Numbered from the stretch's first letter, positions 43,886 to 54,450 are shown. The stretch is 64,000 nt of DNA from Metaphire vulgaris (GCA_018105865.1 CM030841.1:7400229-7464228), one strand, 5' to 3'. Translations and numbers: made by a program. Notes: generated from the sequence alone by a model not told the origin.

Positions 43886-43951
43886 TAACTCACTAGGGCG
43901 TTGGCTGCCGTCTCAACCCATTTACTAACGATGAACAGTTTTTCTCTGTAG

Positions 43952-44104
43952 GTATATCAGAAGATAGGGTCAGTTGTCAACATGGCAGTTTCGTCTGACG
44001 CCACCTGCCAAGGTCTTCGAAGTCCCAAGGACGGACCATTGGTCATCGAAATGACAGAAGGTCAGACCGTTGTTCTTGATACCTTGAAGAGCGAGGAAAT
44101 GTAA
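43952..44104 (+). CDS. Exon F of the DUF7042-7045-type gene (possible last exon)
   Basis: A strong acceptor (TTTTTCTCTGTAG) in phase 0 follows exon E. It codes VYQKIGSVVNMAVSSDATC, then QGLRSPKDGPLVIEMTEGQ, reaching TAA at 44102-44104. The block VY.......A.S.DATC.GL.SP..G is the family's last conserved segment. Just before the stop is GTAATG, a possible donor (exon end 44100), so the gene may continue. No later exon is certain, though 45940-45985 is a weak candidate. Confidence 0.72.
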   Translation, partial: VYQKIGSVVNMAVSSDATCQGLRSPKDGPLVIEMTEGQTVVLDTLKSEEM

Positions 44105-44235
44105 TGTATCGAAGACATTTAATGCTTCTTATCCGCTCGAGGAATAAATACACTCAGCCTCAAGTGCTTCGACAAAAGCATAAACTAGACTGCGTCTCTA
44201 GGAGAAAAAAGTTCCTTTTCTGTTTGCCATCATCT

Positions 44236-44246
44236 CGCTTATCTCT

Positions 44247-44318
<72 letters not shown>

Positions 44319-44428
44319 CTCTCTCTGTCACTCTTTCCCTCTGTATCTCTCTCTATCTGTCTCTCTCTGTCACTCTTTCCCTCTGTATCTCTGTCTATCT
44401 CTGTTTCTGTCTCTCTTTGTGTGCGCTC

Positions 44429-44516
<88 letters not shown>
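44236..44516. repeat. (CT)n/(CTGT)n tract
   Basis: A pyrimidine-rich tract in which a block of about 60 bp around CTCTGTCACTCTTTCCCTCT is repeated. Confidence 0.95.
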
Positions 44517-44519
<3 letters not shown>

Positions 44520-44620
44520 CGTTTCTGTCCCTGAGTGTTCTTTCTTTTGATCGTTTATGTGTTTTAGTGCTTAGTCTATTCCCGTTTTATGCAATTAATC
44601 ATCTTTTTCATGTCGTGCCT

Positions 44621-44699
44621 TCTTCTTCTTCTTCTTCTTCTTCTTCTTCTTCTTCTTCTTCTTCTTCTTCTTCTTCTTCTTCTTCTTCTTCTTCTTCTG
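44621..44699. repeat. (TTC)n microsatellite
   Basis: About 26 pure TTC units. Confidence 0.97.
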
Positions 44700-45939
44700 T
44701 TCTCTCTCCGTTTGAATGCCGCGTTCTTTGCGTTGTGTGTCATCGCCGCTGGCTTCCTTATCTCATCGTCGGTTGATTGCGGCAGTTAATGTTCAACAAC
44801 GTTGTCTTTACGACCTCTGTTGCTATCGGTTGGCATTCATCGCCGTGAATTTGAGAAGGGGAGACCGGGAAAGGATGGGACGAATGGCACGCATCGTCAT
44901 TCATCGCGCTATGGCAAGCGTGTGATTTCCTTCTGCAAAGTATGGTTTATGCGTCGATTCGGTCAGCCGGTGAATAGTGACCGAGACCGGCGAATTATTA
45001 TGAAGGACCGGTCGGCAGAAGGACCCTACAGAAGACGGAATCCCTGCAGCCAGGGACCCAACTGCGCAGAGATACTTAGAGCAGGCGAAGCGTGGACGGG
45101 TCGGTCTGTCTAGCGGCCCTGTGATAAAAGAATATTGCGGGAATGCAGGGCAGACTCGTCTCCTGATTTATCCGTTCGTTCTCGTCCGCTGGCAATGATG
45201 CGAACCGTTTCGAAAGGACGACCAATAATACAGTAAACATCCCTTCGTGTTTATGTACCAATCTGTTTTCGCATAAAAGTCCGTTTCGAACGGTCAGTAG
45301 TTTGGTGGTCATGTCGTCAATTGACAACTTCAACAAGTCCTTCACACTTTTTGTAGGTGGCATCGATTTAGAAAGGCTTCTTTCGTCGAATTTCAGAGCA
45401 AGTTCAACCGTGTTTAGGACGTTGTTCGGTTAATCACACTGTGGACACAAATCATTAAGCGATATAGCCTACTTCCTCATTAAATTGTCACTCATTCTTT
45501 ATGCGCTCTTGTATCGCAAACCGATCTACACGATCTAGTTTAAGATGCAGTATGCTGCATTATGGGTTAACGGATAATTGCTAATACATCCAATCCAGTA
45601 TATCCATTAAATTGGAGCTTAAGTTATATAAATAAGCTATGTAAATATAGAATACCATTGCCTCTAAATAAATTAAATATTTCATGGCATCTATAAATTA
45701 TACGATTAGATGCTCCATATAAATTGAATATTGGTTTAGATGATTTGTGATATATGGATGAGGAGTACGCTATATATCGCTCGCATTTGAGCAATCTTGT
45801 AAGAAAGGAAGGAACAGACTTTTAAAGAATTTCTAAAATGCAAGAATGTTTGCTGCATAAACGATGCACAAGAAGATCCGCTCACTGGACTCGATATAAA
45901 AAATCTTGTGATAAATGTCACTTTTGGTTTCTTATCAGG
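44700..45939. other. No gene seen
   Basis: GC-rich ORFs at 44716-45113 lack splice support. The rest is A/T-rich. Confidence 0.4.
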
Positions 45940-45985
45940 AAAGGAAATCCAAATATCAGAAAGTCTTTCATCGACGTCAGAAGTA
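45940..45985 (+). CDS. Weak candidate downstream exon
   Basis: Acceptor (TTTTGGTTTCTTATCAG) and donor (GTAAGC) bound 46 nt. One entry nucleotide would complete an ATG if exon F is spliced at 44100, followed by 15 codons starting KGNPNIRKSF. There is no family match, so the support is splice signals and phase only. Confidence 0.15.
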
Positions 45986-46589
45986 AGCTAGAATTGTCTG
46001 ATAGCGTTCCCGTATCGGTGCAGCTGTTGTCGCTTATCGCTTTGGAGCGATGCTAAATTGTGGTGTCCCGAGAATTGTTGACTTCGATAGCGAAATGTTT
46101 GCTCTGCGTCTGTCAGTGTGTTTTGCGAATGTCGTTTTGTCAGCTGGTCCAGTTTTTGTAATTTGCTGTCACTTTATAATATCGACTTCTGATTCGATCA
46201 ATTTCATCAAATGAAGATGTTTAATTTTGTAATTTTGCTACTGTTTTCTTTGAGTTCTCTAACATTTGAGTAGACTTCTTGTTCTTCTTGTATCTCTTGT
46301 AGTTCTTGTTCTTGTTCTGTTTGTCGTTGTTATTATTGTTATTCTTCTCTTGCCATTCTTGTTGTTGTTGTTGATCTTCCGAACGTTTGTCATTAAGTTG
46401 CTTAAGTTGACTGTCTTGTCTTCAGCCATCCTCGCTACGAGTGTAAACCGCATCGTGAATGAGATTGTTCCGTTGTTTTCTGTTGTCTGTCATTCGGATC
46501 GCCATTTCCATTGTCTTTCCAGTTCATTGCATGATGTTATCAGTCCATCTGGTTCTGGGTTTGCCTTTTTTCCCATCAGTTGTGCCTTG

Positions 46590-47179
46590 GGGCTGTCCAT
46601 TAATTATGTCAACAATTTAGGAGGGAGGGGTTTGAAAAAGTTTGACAGTTTTTGACAGGGGAGGGGTCAAGAGAAGTTGACGTCAACAATTTCACTTTTT
46701 ACAAATAATAAAAATAGAAAATTTCATGGAATACTACTTATTACAATGGAAAAAGCATGGCAAAAAAGGTCATCACCACCACATTTTGACACTCAATGAG
46801 CAAACAAGGGATAAATGGTCATCACCACAAAAAAATAATAACGTTGTTATTGGGGCCTGCCATTGATCTTCGGGGGGAAGGGTCAAAGTTATTGACATAA
46901 TTATGGGGTGGGGGTAACTGAAAGTTGACAGTTGTTGACAAGGGGAGGGGCAGGGACGTAGCCAGGAATTTGATTTGGGAGGGTATAGGCCTAAATATTA
47001 ACTATAAACCACACAAACCATATAAACCACATATAACCACATGTAAATCACATATCACATAAAAAACTTTAAGGTAGACTGATTTGGGGGGTATATATGC
47101 CGATATACTCCCGTCGTTACGCCCTGGGGAGGAGGTCAACAATTGCCCAAAAAATGTTGACACAATTAATGGACAGCCC
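46590..47179. mobile_element. TIR element (GGGCTGTCCATTAATTATGT ends)
   Basis: The left end GGGCTGTCCATTAATTATGT and the right end, whose complement is GGGCTGTCCATTAATTGTGT, are inverted. They are followed by TTGACAGTT/TTGACA motifs. It is inserted in a LINE and itself holds a hAT MITE. Target duplication and superfamily are not resolved. Confidence 0.75.
46951..47126. mobile_element. hAT MITE, family H, nested
   Basis: Starts CAGGGACGTAGCCAGGA and ends GTCGTTACGCCCTG. The flanks GGGAGGGG and GGGAGGAG match at 7 of 8. The interior has a TATAAACCACA repeat cluster. Confidence 0.8.
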
Positions 47180-47631
47180 TTTGTATCATTTCCCTTTCCA
47201 AACAGGTACTGTCTTCCTCATGATGTGGCCAAAATACGACAGTTTTCTTCTTTTGATAGACTCCAAAAATTCTCTTGTAACATCTCCCTTCTCTAATACC
47301 CATTCATTAGTCCTTTTTTCTGTCCATGATATATGCAGAATCTGTCTTAATCCTTTCATCTCGAACGCCTTGATCCTTGCTTCGTCTCTTTTTTTCAAAG
47401 TCCATGTCTCACATCCGTATGTTGCCACCGGCCCAACTAGAGTTTTGCATAGTTTGAGCTTTGTTGATATCGATATGTCGTGGCTTTTGGCCGTACTAAT
47501 AATTCTTTGCCTAAACTCTGATTGACTACATGTATATATGATGTTATCATTTGTTATGATTGACATGCTGTGTAATAATAAAGCAAGCTAGTTTGGGGCT
47601 GCGGGACGGCGCTATCTCGACGGCACTGTCT

Positions 47632-47668
47632 CGGTCTCTCTCTCTCTCTCTCTCTCCCTCTCTCTCGC
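47632..47668. repeat. (CT)n microsatellite
   Basis: A short CT run. Confidence 0.9.
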
Positions 47669-48049
47669 TTTCGTCAGATACCTGTACTTTTCGACATTGT
47701 GTACGACGTCGAGAGATTTGCTTCGTGATCTAAACAGCATAACCAAGCGAGTGTAACGATCGATTCCTAAACGATCCCAAACGTATGGCTCACTCATTGC
47801 ACTATACTGCTATGGACGGGTCTAGCCAAGAAGACGAGTGAGTAACCTTATTCCTGGGTTGCCTTAGGTAGGAGCATTGAACGAACGCTGATAGAGACGG
47901 GAAAGACAGTTCCACCGCATCATTCTGCTTCGTGGTGTGTTTTCTGAAGTGATTCGGAATTCAGTTAAAAGCGCATATCTCTTTGAACAGATCGGATGGT
48001 ACACCGCGTGACAAACCATCGAAAAACGAGCAGAGAATCCGAGATTATT

Positions 48050-48076
48050 ACGAGAGAGAGAGAGAGAGAGAGAGAG
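48050..48076. repeat. (GA)n microsatellite
   Basis: A GA run of about 13 units. Confidence 0.9.
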
Positions 48077-48109
48077 GCGATATTCAGGAACGTCTTCCTC
48101 AAATGAAAT

Positions 48110-48136
48110 GCCGCTCTCTGTCTCTGTTGCTTTGTT

Positions 48137-48211
<75 letters not shown>

Positions 48212-48328
48212 TTGTCTATCTATCAATCAATATCTCGCTCGTTGTCTCTGTCTCTGTCTCTGTCTGTCTCTCTCTTTATCTATCAATATCTCGCTCGTTG
48301 TCTCTGTCTCTGTCCCTGTCTCTGTCTG

Positions 48329-48359
<31 letters not shown>

Positions 48360-48536
48360 ATCTCTCCCTGTCTGTCCCTCTGCCTCTGTCTCTTTGGCAT
48401 TCTGTCTCTGTCTCTCTCCCTGTCTCTGTCTGTCTGTCTGTATGTCTCTCTTGTCTGTCTCTCCTCTCTGTCTGTATGTCTGTCTGTATCTCTGACTGTC
48501 TGTCTGTCTCTCTGACTGTCTGTCTGTCTCTCTGTC

Positions 48537-48580
<44 letters not shown>

Positions 48581-48582
48581 GC
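48110..48582. repeat. (CTGT)n/(CTAT)n/(CT)n compound tract
   Basis: Tetranucleotide CTGT and CTAT runs and CT dinucleotides, including a duplicated block around CAATATCTCGCTCGTTGTCT. The long Ser/Leu/Tyr ORFs are artefacts. Confidence 0.95.
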
Positions 48583-49250
48583 CTAGACGTTAATGCACAG
48601 ACGCAGAATTTATCGAGTGCAGATTAGATTCTTGGCAACAGAGAGGAGAAGGGTCGGTGGCTTGAGAATTTGAGAAGACAGACGAATATTCACAATTTGG
48701 CGTTCGATGCGTCGGATGGCAGGCTAATCACGTCACGTAATACACAAGACACAGCACCAAGAACAAGATAAGTTACGTGGCCATACACAGGGTATATAGA
48801 AAAAAACGAAGAATTGGGAAATTGGAAGAATAGATTGCCGAACAAAAGGGCATGCCTAATGCTATAATATTTAGCATTAAAAGCAACGAAAGAAATCTAA
48901 GATAGAAATTTCAATCCAAAACCCGCTTTCATACAAATCTTCAAGTAATTTCTACTCATGAGGACCTTGCAAGAGAACATGCGACATATGAAATTAATGA
49001 CAAGGGTTCTTCCTTTTCATAACGGTGCCTATCTGTACAATTAATGATGTCCATGCATTGCAGTACATAAGTATGTTTATCTGATAGAAAAATTCGATTT
49101 GTCACCAAATAAAGACCGCGATGCAATCCTTGTTTGGCACAAAAGCTCTGTCAAACACATCTAATGAGTTCCAGTCCAAAGTAACAGATAATGGAGCGCT
49201 TGACAGTAACGCTCGCTAAAAGCGTTACTCCTCAGGACTGTCAGTGACCC
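48583..49250. other. No gene seen
   Basis: A/T-rich single-copy-looking DNA without features. Confidence 0.4.
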
Positions 49251-49256
49251 CAATAC

Positions 49257-49286
49257 TCTCTCTCTCTCTGTGTGTGTGTGTCTCTC

Positions 49287-49369
<83 letters not shown>

Positions 49370-49373
49370 ATAT

Positions 49374-49414
<41 letters not shown>
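49257..49414. repeat. (CT)n-(TA)n compound microsatellite
   Basis: A CT/GT run, a TA run, a short CATATCAC interruption and another TA run, followed by a GGAC/GGAT tetranucleotide patch. Confidence 0.95.
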
Positions 49415-49418
<4 letters not shown>

Positions 49419-49587
49419 TACATGTGGACGGATGGACGGATGGATGGATGAACGGTACGAACAACGGATATAGAGACAGTGATTAAACCAACCTGCGCAA
49501 CAGATGCGGACGACACAAAACAAGGAAGCAAATTGGTGGTGTATGTTTGTGCAAGGCCGGACCCAGATCACTTTGCCCGCTGGCCAA

Positions 49588-50483
49588 CAGACATGGGTCA
49601 ATTACAATTGTAATTGTAATTCAATTGTAATTAATTACATTTTTGCCAATGTAATTGTAATTGTAATTGATCTGTGGAAAGTTCAATTACATGTAATTGT
49701 AATTGTAATTGTCATTTGTGTAATTGTAATTGTAATTGATCTATTGTAATTGATTTACCCAATTACATGGATGTGAGTTTTATAAGTTCTAATAGCGTAT
49801 TAGCATGTATGAGCCGAAGTCTTGTCAGTCTATGAATGTATGGCAGTGAATACATTGGATGGTTAGTGAATTGTCAAAGCACAACGGTTATTGGTAAATG
49901 GACTCTGGTCAGTTGACATGCAAAAATTTACTTACTTACTTTTTACTCCCTTTCAAATTGGAAGGGAACCAGCTTATCATTTGTCTACTTCCTGTGTTCT
50001 GCGGCTGCACTTTTTTGTGAATGAAAGTTTAATGCCAGTAAAGATTAGCATAAATCAAGCAGGAGTAATATGGAATTATTTAGAAAAGTCTGATGACTTT
50101 AATAATGCTGTTTCCAATGCAAATGTTAAAGTGAAGTGCCGGTTGTGTGGTGAATTAATGTCATGCTCGAAAAATGTTACTTCGAATTTGTTGACTCATT
50201 TGCAGGTTTGTGAAACTTTGTTATGGTTTTGTAAATAGGCGGTAGCATATGACTTTGTTGAACTAATTTATGTTAATTATTTTAGACACTTAAGTTTATT
50301 AAAAGAAGCAGAAAGAGTAATGAAAAGTAATTGTAATTGTAATTGTAATTGACACGTTTGTAATTGTAATTGTAATTGATTCCAATGTAATTGGCTGTAA
50401 TTGTAATTGTAATTGTAATTGACAAAAATCAGTATAATTGTAATGTAATTGTAATTGCTTAAAACGTAATTGACCCATGTCTG
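49588..50483 (+). mobile_element. hAT element, family C (TAATTG arrays, BED finger remnant)
   Basis: Ends CAGACATGGGTCAATTAC and GTAATTGACCCATGTCTG are inverted repeats. A perfect 8-bp duplication, CTGGCCAA, lies at 49580-49587 and 50484-50491. Long TAATTG/CAATTA arrays (49596-49768 and 50323-50465) lie just inside both ends. The 550-bp middle contains a BED-type zinc-finger exon, so this is an internally deleted autonomous element rather than a simple MITE. Confidence 0.92.
50010..50238 (+). pseudogene. BED zinc-finger remnant of a hAT transposase
   Basis: The frame reads GVIWNYLEKSDDFNNAV, then VKCRLCGELMSCSKNVTSNL, then LTHLQ. This is the BED finger: aromatic W.YF-like start, C..C, then TSNL..HL..(C/H). 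In this copy the codon after HLQ begins VC rather than the usual final His spacing, and a GTTTG splice-like site follows. The catalytic RNase H-like domain and hAT dimerisation domain are absent. BED fingers bind transposon end repeats in several families, which makes the adjacent TAATTG arrays the obvious candidate target. Confidence 0.75.
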
Positions 50484-51048
50484 CTGGCCAAACACCAGGC
50501 TTGTCCATGGGACAGATTTTTCTGTCCCATTCCCATCCCATCCCATGGCCATTTATGCCTGTCCCATCCCATCCCATCCCATCGTCCCTTGGGATTCCCA
50601 TTATAATATTAATATGAAATATTAATCATGTGTAATACAGTTCAAATGAAATTATGAATTGTGAAATATATAAAAGTTTAGATTCGATGCCTACTAAATA
50701 GGACTACGTGTACGAAGAGACGTGTAAAATGACAGAATTTATTAACTCTAGTAACTTTTATGTCTCACCACAAAATGTAGATGCAAATATTATAAGTGGC
50801 GGCTCTAGGATTTGGCAAGTGGGGGCCGTTGGGATGGCATAATTAGATCATCTATGCTTAGGGCAAATGTAAACCGAATTTCAAATACCTTTTCTGCAAT
50901 AAATTCATATGGAATATACAGTATTATCATATTTTGACAATTCAAAACATTAAGCAACTTTTGTTCAGAATTGAGTATCGAACAAGTACTAAAAATCGGT
51001 AAGTAGGCCTACATGTGTCTGCAAAGAATTTATAAAACTTCAACTTAC

Positions 51049-51190
51049 CCATTGTCAAGCTGCTGAAAATGAATGCGTTACCGGCAATTACGTCCGCAGA
51101 GACGTCGTCATTTTTCTCGTTTGGCAATTTGACATCTATTTCCACAACGATCGACTGGTTCAGATGATATTGAAACATTATCTTCTCTGC
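51049..51190 (-). CDS. Exon-like segment inside a hAT derivative, unknown product
   Basis: On the minus strand a frame with ATG at 51178 reads MFQYHLNQSIVVEIDVKLPN, then DVSADVIAGNAFIF, and ends at a consensus donor (GTAAGT) at 51048-51043. An AG acceptor precedes at 51191 but lacks a pyrimidine tract. Codon use is balanced. I do not recognise the peptide. It could be captured host sequence, or a host exon around which transposon ends happen to lie. Confidence 0.3.
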
Positions 51191-51195
51191 CTGAA

Positions 51196-51197
<2 letters not shown>

Positions 51198-51240
<43 letters not shown>
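51198..51240. repeat. (CT)n microsatellite
   Basis: A pure CT run within the nested element. Confidence 0.95.
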
Positions 51241-51242
<2 letters not shown>

Positions 51243-51928
51243 GCCATATCATTTCAATTTCCAGAACACATACACTGGTGCAGTTAATAGATACATGAAC
51301 ACAGCTGCCGAGTCTAACTGCTTGACTACATACAGATAAACATCTAAACTTTCTCACTAGCTAATTAAAGTTTGACACTTTTCAAGTTGCCTACCGTGGC
51401 CCGTTTATTAGATGTTTCGACTGTGACACTAATGTTCCTTCTCGAGCTATCTAACCCAGCCATTAACAGTATGGGGTCACTGAGGGGGCAGGCATTCAAT
51501 AGGGGGAACGGACCCCACGTGGAGCTGCCACTGAATTATATTATGCATATATGAAGAAAAAGAAAAGTAAAAAGCCTCAAAAGGTTTAAAAAAACAAAAT
51601 TAAGAGAAGCTCTGTCCCATGAGTCCCATGGGTGGGACGGAGCAGTACTACCCCGTCCCATCCCATCCCATGGCACGAATTCCATGGGATTCCCATGGGA
51701 CGTCTCGTCCCGTCTCCTGGACAAGCCTGCCAAACACAGTAACCATGCACTTATGCAGTATGCACTGTAGATGAAGAGAAGGCTTTGACTAAATGCCAAG
51801 ACTAAATGGCGTCCATCCTGGCAGAATTCTAGATTTACAGGACTAATCTGTCGCATGCGGGTCCTTTATTTACTCCAGACTTCTTCTCCATCTCCTCCTT
51901 CGTCTCTTCATCCATTGGTGTTTCACTC

Positions 51929-51968
51929 TGTCTGTCTGTCTGTCTGTCTGCCTGTCTGTCTGTCTGTA
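51929..51968. repeat. (CTGT)n repeat
   Basis: About ten CTGT units with one interruption. No gene is seen in the surrounding 51738-52386. Confidence 0.9.
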
Positions 51969-52386
51969 TGTGCTGCTTTTGATTGTCTATGGCGGAAGTC
52001 CTAAGCTCGCCCCGCAGTCGTTTCAGAGTTTCCGTTGATTGTGACGTCAGCGACAAAACTGTTTGACAGACAATCGAAATGACGTAATTGGATTCGGTGA
52101 ATTTGCAGGCAAAGGCTAATGTCTGAAATACGTTGACCAAGGCTGTTTACACAGAATCGAAATAATAGAGCCTTACGCAATCAAGATAGGTCAATTTGCT
52201 ATTAAAGTCCTACCCCCCCCTCCCCAATGCACGAAGAAAAAGAACGGAAAGTTAAAAAATCATGCTTCCAAGAATTAAAGTTACATCGATGTTGCCTAGA
52301 ATTTAATCTGAGCTGAATATCTCTGAATGAATGCAATATTATGGAATAGCTGATACAGGGTTCTCTTCTTCGGACATGCCACACAC

Positions 52387-52438
<52 letters not shown>
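52387..52438. repeat. (TA)n microsatellite
   Basis: A TA run of about 25 units followed by a GTGTGTT/GCGTGCG patch. Confidence 0.95.
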
Positions 52439-52658
52439 GCGTGTACGTGTGTTTTTGCGTGCGTGTGCGATGTTTTGGCTCCCACCCTTTCCCTTTCAAC
52501 CAGAATCTAATATTTTTACGAAGGTCAAGTTTTCTCACGATCACAATATAGGTCCTAATATGTTCACCCAAACGATGCTCTCGTAAGATCTTACCGTTAT
52601 TATAGCAACATAGTCGCTTCTCAAATATGGACTTTAGCACCGAAGAGGTCCTCTTATG

Positions 52659-52966
52659 CAGTGTTTTCCAAACTGTGGGCGTGACCCAAAAGTGGGTCGC
52701 ACGACTCAGTCTAGTGGGTCGCGGAGTAGCGCGAAATTTGATTCAGAAGTGTCATTTTCTAATCAATACCACAATATGTCATAAGCCTTGAAAGTTTCAA
52801 GTAGGCTTAGGTCTTAAGAAATTTATTTGCCTGCAATCCTCCATGCGCGGCTTTTATTAAAATGATTAGTGTTTTATCACATTTTGTTGACAATAAGTTT
52901 GCAGGATCTCGGCATGTTACAAAGCCGCGTAAGTGGGTCGCAGTTCCAAAAGTTTGGGAAACCCTG
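52659..52966. mobile_element. hAT MITE, family L
   Basis: Starts CAGTGTTTTCCAAACTGTGG and ends TTTGGGAAACCCTG. The flanks CTCTTATG and CTCTAATG match at 7 of 8. GTGGGTCGC motifs occur inside both ends. The TTCCAAACTGTGGGTCGC style of end is common in hAT elements of many animals. Confidence 0.85.
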
Positions 52967-53313
52967 CTCTAATGAAAAAGCAAATTAACCTGATCTTGAA
53001 TTTACAGTGAATTTTAACTTGGTATATTTTCTGATGAAGTTGGAAAACTGCAGTTTGAGGTTGACGGAATGCGCGAAAGAACAGAAAGAGGATTAGTGGA
53101 AGATGGAACTCAATTCTAGAAATTTGTTTGATGGGTGAACCGTTGAGGCAGATAGGGGGAAAGGATTAGGGTCGTCGGCAGTGTGATTCGCTTTGGTTTA
53201 TGCCTGTTTATCAGAAAGGTCGAAGTTTCATTTCATCCTTAAGTCATCTGTCTTGCATTTCAGATAACAAAGCGCTAAGAAGAGTTCAATTTTACACAGA
53301 GGAAATGTGAAAT

Positions 53314-53560
53314 CAGTAGCGTCATTTCACACTTTCTTGGGACTTGGGGGCGAGATCATTTTTGAGCAAATTTTGGGCAATTTTTGGCAATTTTTTGGCA
53401 ATTTCTGGCAAATTTGTGACATTTTGGGGCCAATTTTGGCAAATGTGTAAATTTGTGACATTTTGGGCAAATTTTTGTGACTTTTTGAACATTTCACATT
53501 TATTTATTTATTTAATACATTATACATTATTTCTTCATTCTTCTGATGTTGACGCCACTG
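53314..53560. mobile_element. hAT MITE, family M (TTTTTGGCAA repeats)
   Basis: Ends CAGTAGCGTCA and TGACGCCACTG. The flanks TGTGAAAT and TGTGGAAT match at 7 of 8. The left subterminal region is an array of TTTTTGGCAAT/TTTGTGACATTTTGGG motifs. Confidence 0.78.
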
Positions 53561-53924
53561 TGTGGAATCTGTCAAACGAGGTAAATTATCACTAAACATT
53601 GAACCCAGGATAATTTATCAATTTGGAGGAAAATAATGCTGACTATGGTCCAATTATAGCTAAAATATTTGATGCCATTTTTTTATCTGTCGCGCACACA
53701 GAAAGGCATTTTCGCGTGAATATATACATTTAACAATGCAAAGACGAGGAAAAGAGGTGATATATATATATAGCTGTAAGCTGATAAAAAAGCCGAATAC
53801 CCTTGCTGTTCATTGTGTGAACACATTAAGCACAGCTGTAAAAATGTTTCATTAACTGAATGCATTCGTCGCTCTCAGATAATTAGCTTTCGTTTCAACA
53901 TCTGGAAGACGGTCGCATGAAACT

Positions 53925-54360
53925 ATACTGAGCACGGGGACGGGTCAGGTGAGCGCGGGCAGGTGCTGCCGCTGCAATTAATTATGCAACAGGTGATGAA
54001 TTGGACGTTGATTGTTCCCGGTCGTTCGCCGAACCGAGCGACGGAACCTCTGATCGCGACGCCCGGGAAAATATACGGCAGAAATAGGGCGGAATGCAAT
54101 ATCCGCCCGCAGTCAGACTAATCAGAGCCCCATACGCTCACTGAGTTCCAACGTTCAGCCATGTGACATTCGCAGGACTACTACTACTAGCCACCCACCC
54201 TCCCTCCTTCCCTCTCCTTCCGCCTCCGTTTAATCGACTCCTCCGTCTTCTCCGCTCCAATGCCATCATAGAAGGCGATTTCTAAGCGACGCAGCACGAT
54301 CCGGCTTAAGCGATTACAAAAGCGTCAACGCCATCAGCAAATTACATAATTCTCACGTAA
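53925..54360. promoter_or_regulatory. GC-rich non-coding block, possible enhancer
   Basis: Two CAGGTG E-boxes flank a homeodomain core ATTAATTATG within 40 bp (53959-53997). Further CpG-rich sequence with GCGACGCCCGGG and GACTAATCAG follows. No coding frame. The surroundings are A/T-rich, so this composition stands out. Inferred from motifs only. Confidence 0.3.
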
Positions 54361-54427
54361 GTAAGTAAGTAAGTGACACGTGTCACACAAGCAACCGGGC
54401 ACATATATATGCAAGTCTCATATCTGA

Positions 54428-54450
54428 CACACACACACACACACACACAA
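54428..54450. repeat. (CA)n microsatellite
   Basis: A short CA run. Confidence 0.9.

Larger units (their letters stand above)
46430..47566 (-). pseudogene. LINE reverse-transcriptase tail, split by a nested insertion
   Basis: The minus frame 47566-47186 has GPVATYGCETWTLKKRDEAR, then LRQILHISW, then RKLSYFGHIMRK. The continuation, with a GKPRTRWTDNI-like block, lies at 46589-46430. Between them is the TIR element 46590-47179. The 5' end is truncated near 47570. Confidence 0.75.
50794..51533. mobile_element. Long family-E hAT derivative nested in 50496-51729
   Basis: The left end AAGTGGCGGCTCTAGGATTT and the right end GTGGAGCTGCCACTG match the termini of 6981-7161, including the TTTGGCAAGTGGGGGCC block. 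The flanks AATATTAT and AATTATAT match at 6 of 8. At 740 bp it is four times longer than its relatives. The extra interior (about 50850-51465) includes an exon-like minus-strand segment and a (CT)n run. Confidence 0.65.
50496..51729. mobile_element. Non-autonomous hAT-like element, family D (GGGAT arrays)
   Basis: The left end CAGGCTTGTCCATGGGAC and the right end CTGGACAAGCCTG are inverted. A perfect 8-bp duplication, CCAAACAC, lies at 50488-50495 and 51730-51737. Both ends carry CCCATCCCATCCCATGG-type arrays. It begins 12 bp after the end of the previous element and shares four bases of its target duplication. It contains a nested family-E element. Confidence 0.88.

Noticed and set aside
46590..47179. 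PiggyBac assignment for the GGGCTGTCC-ended element
   Set aside because: The flanks do not show TTAA on either side.
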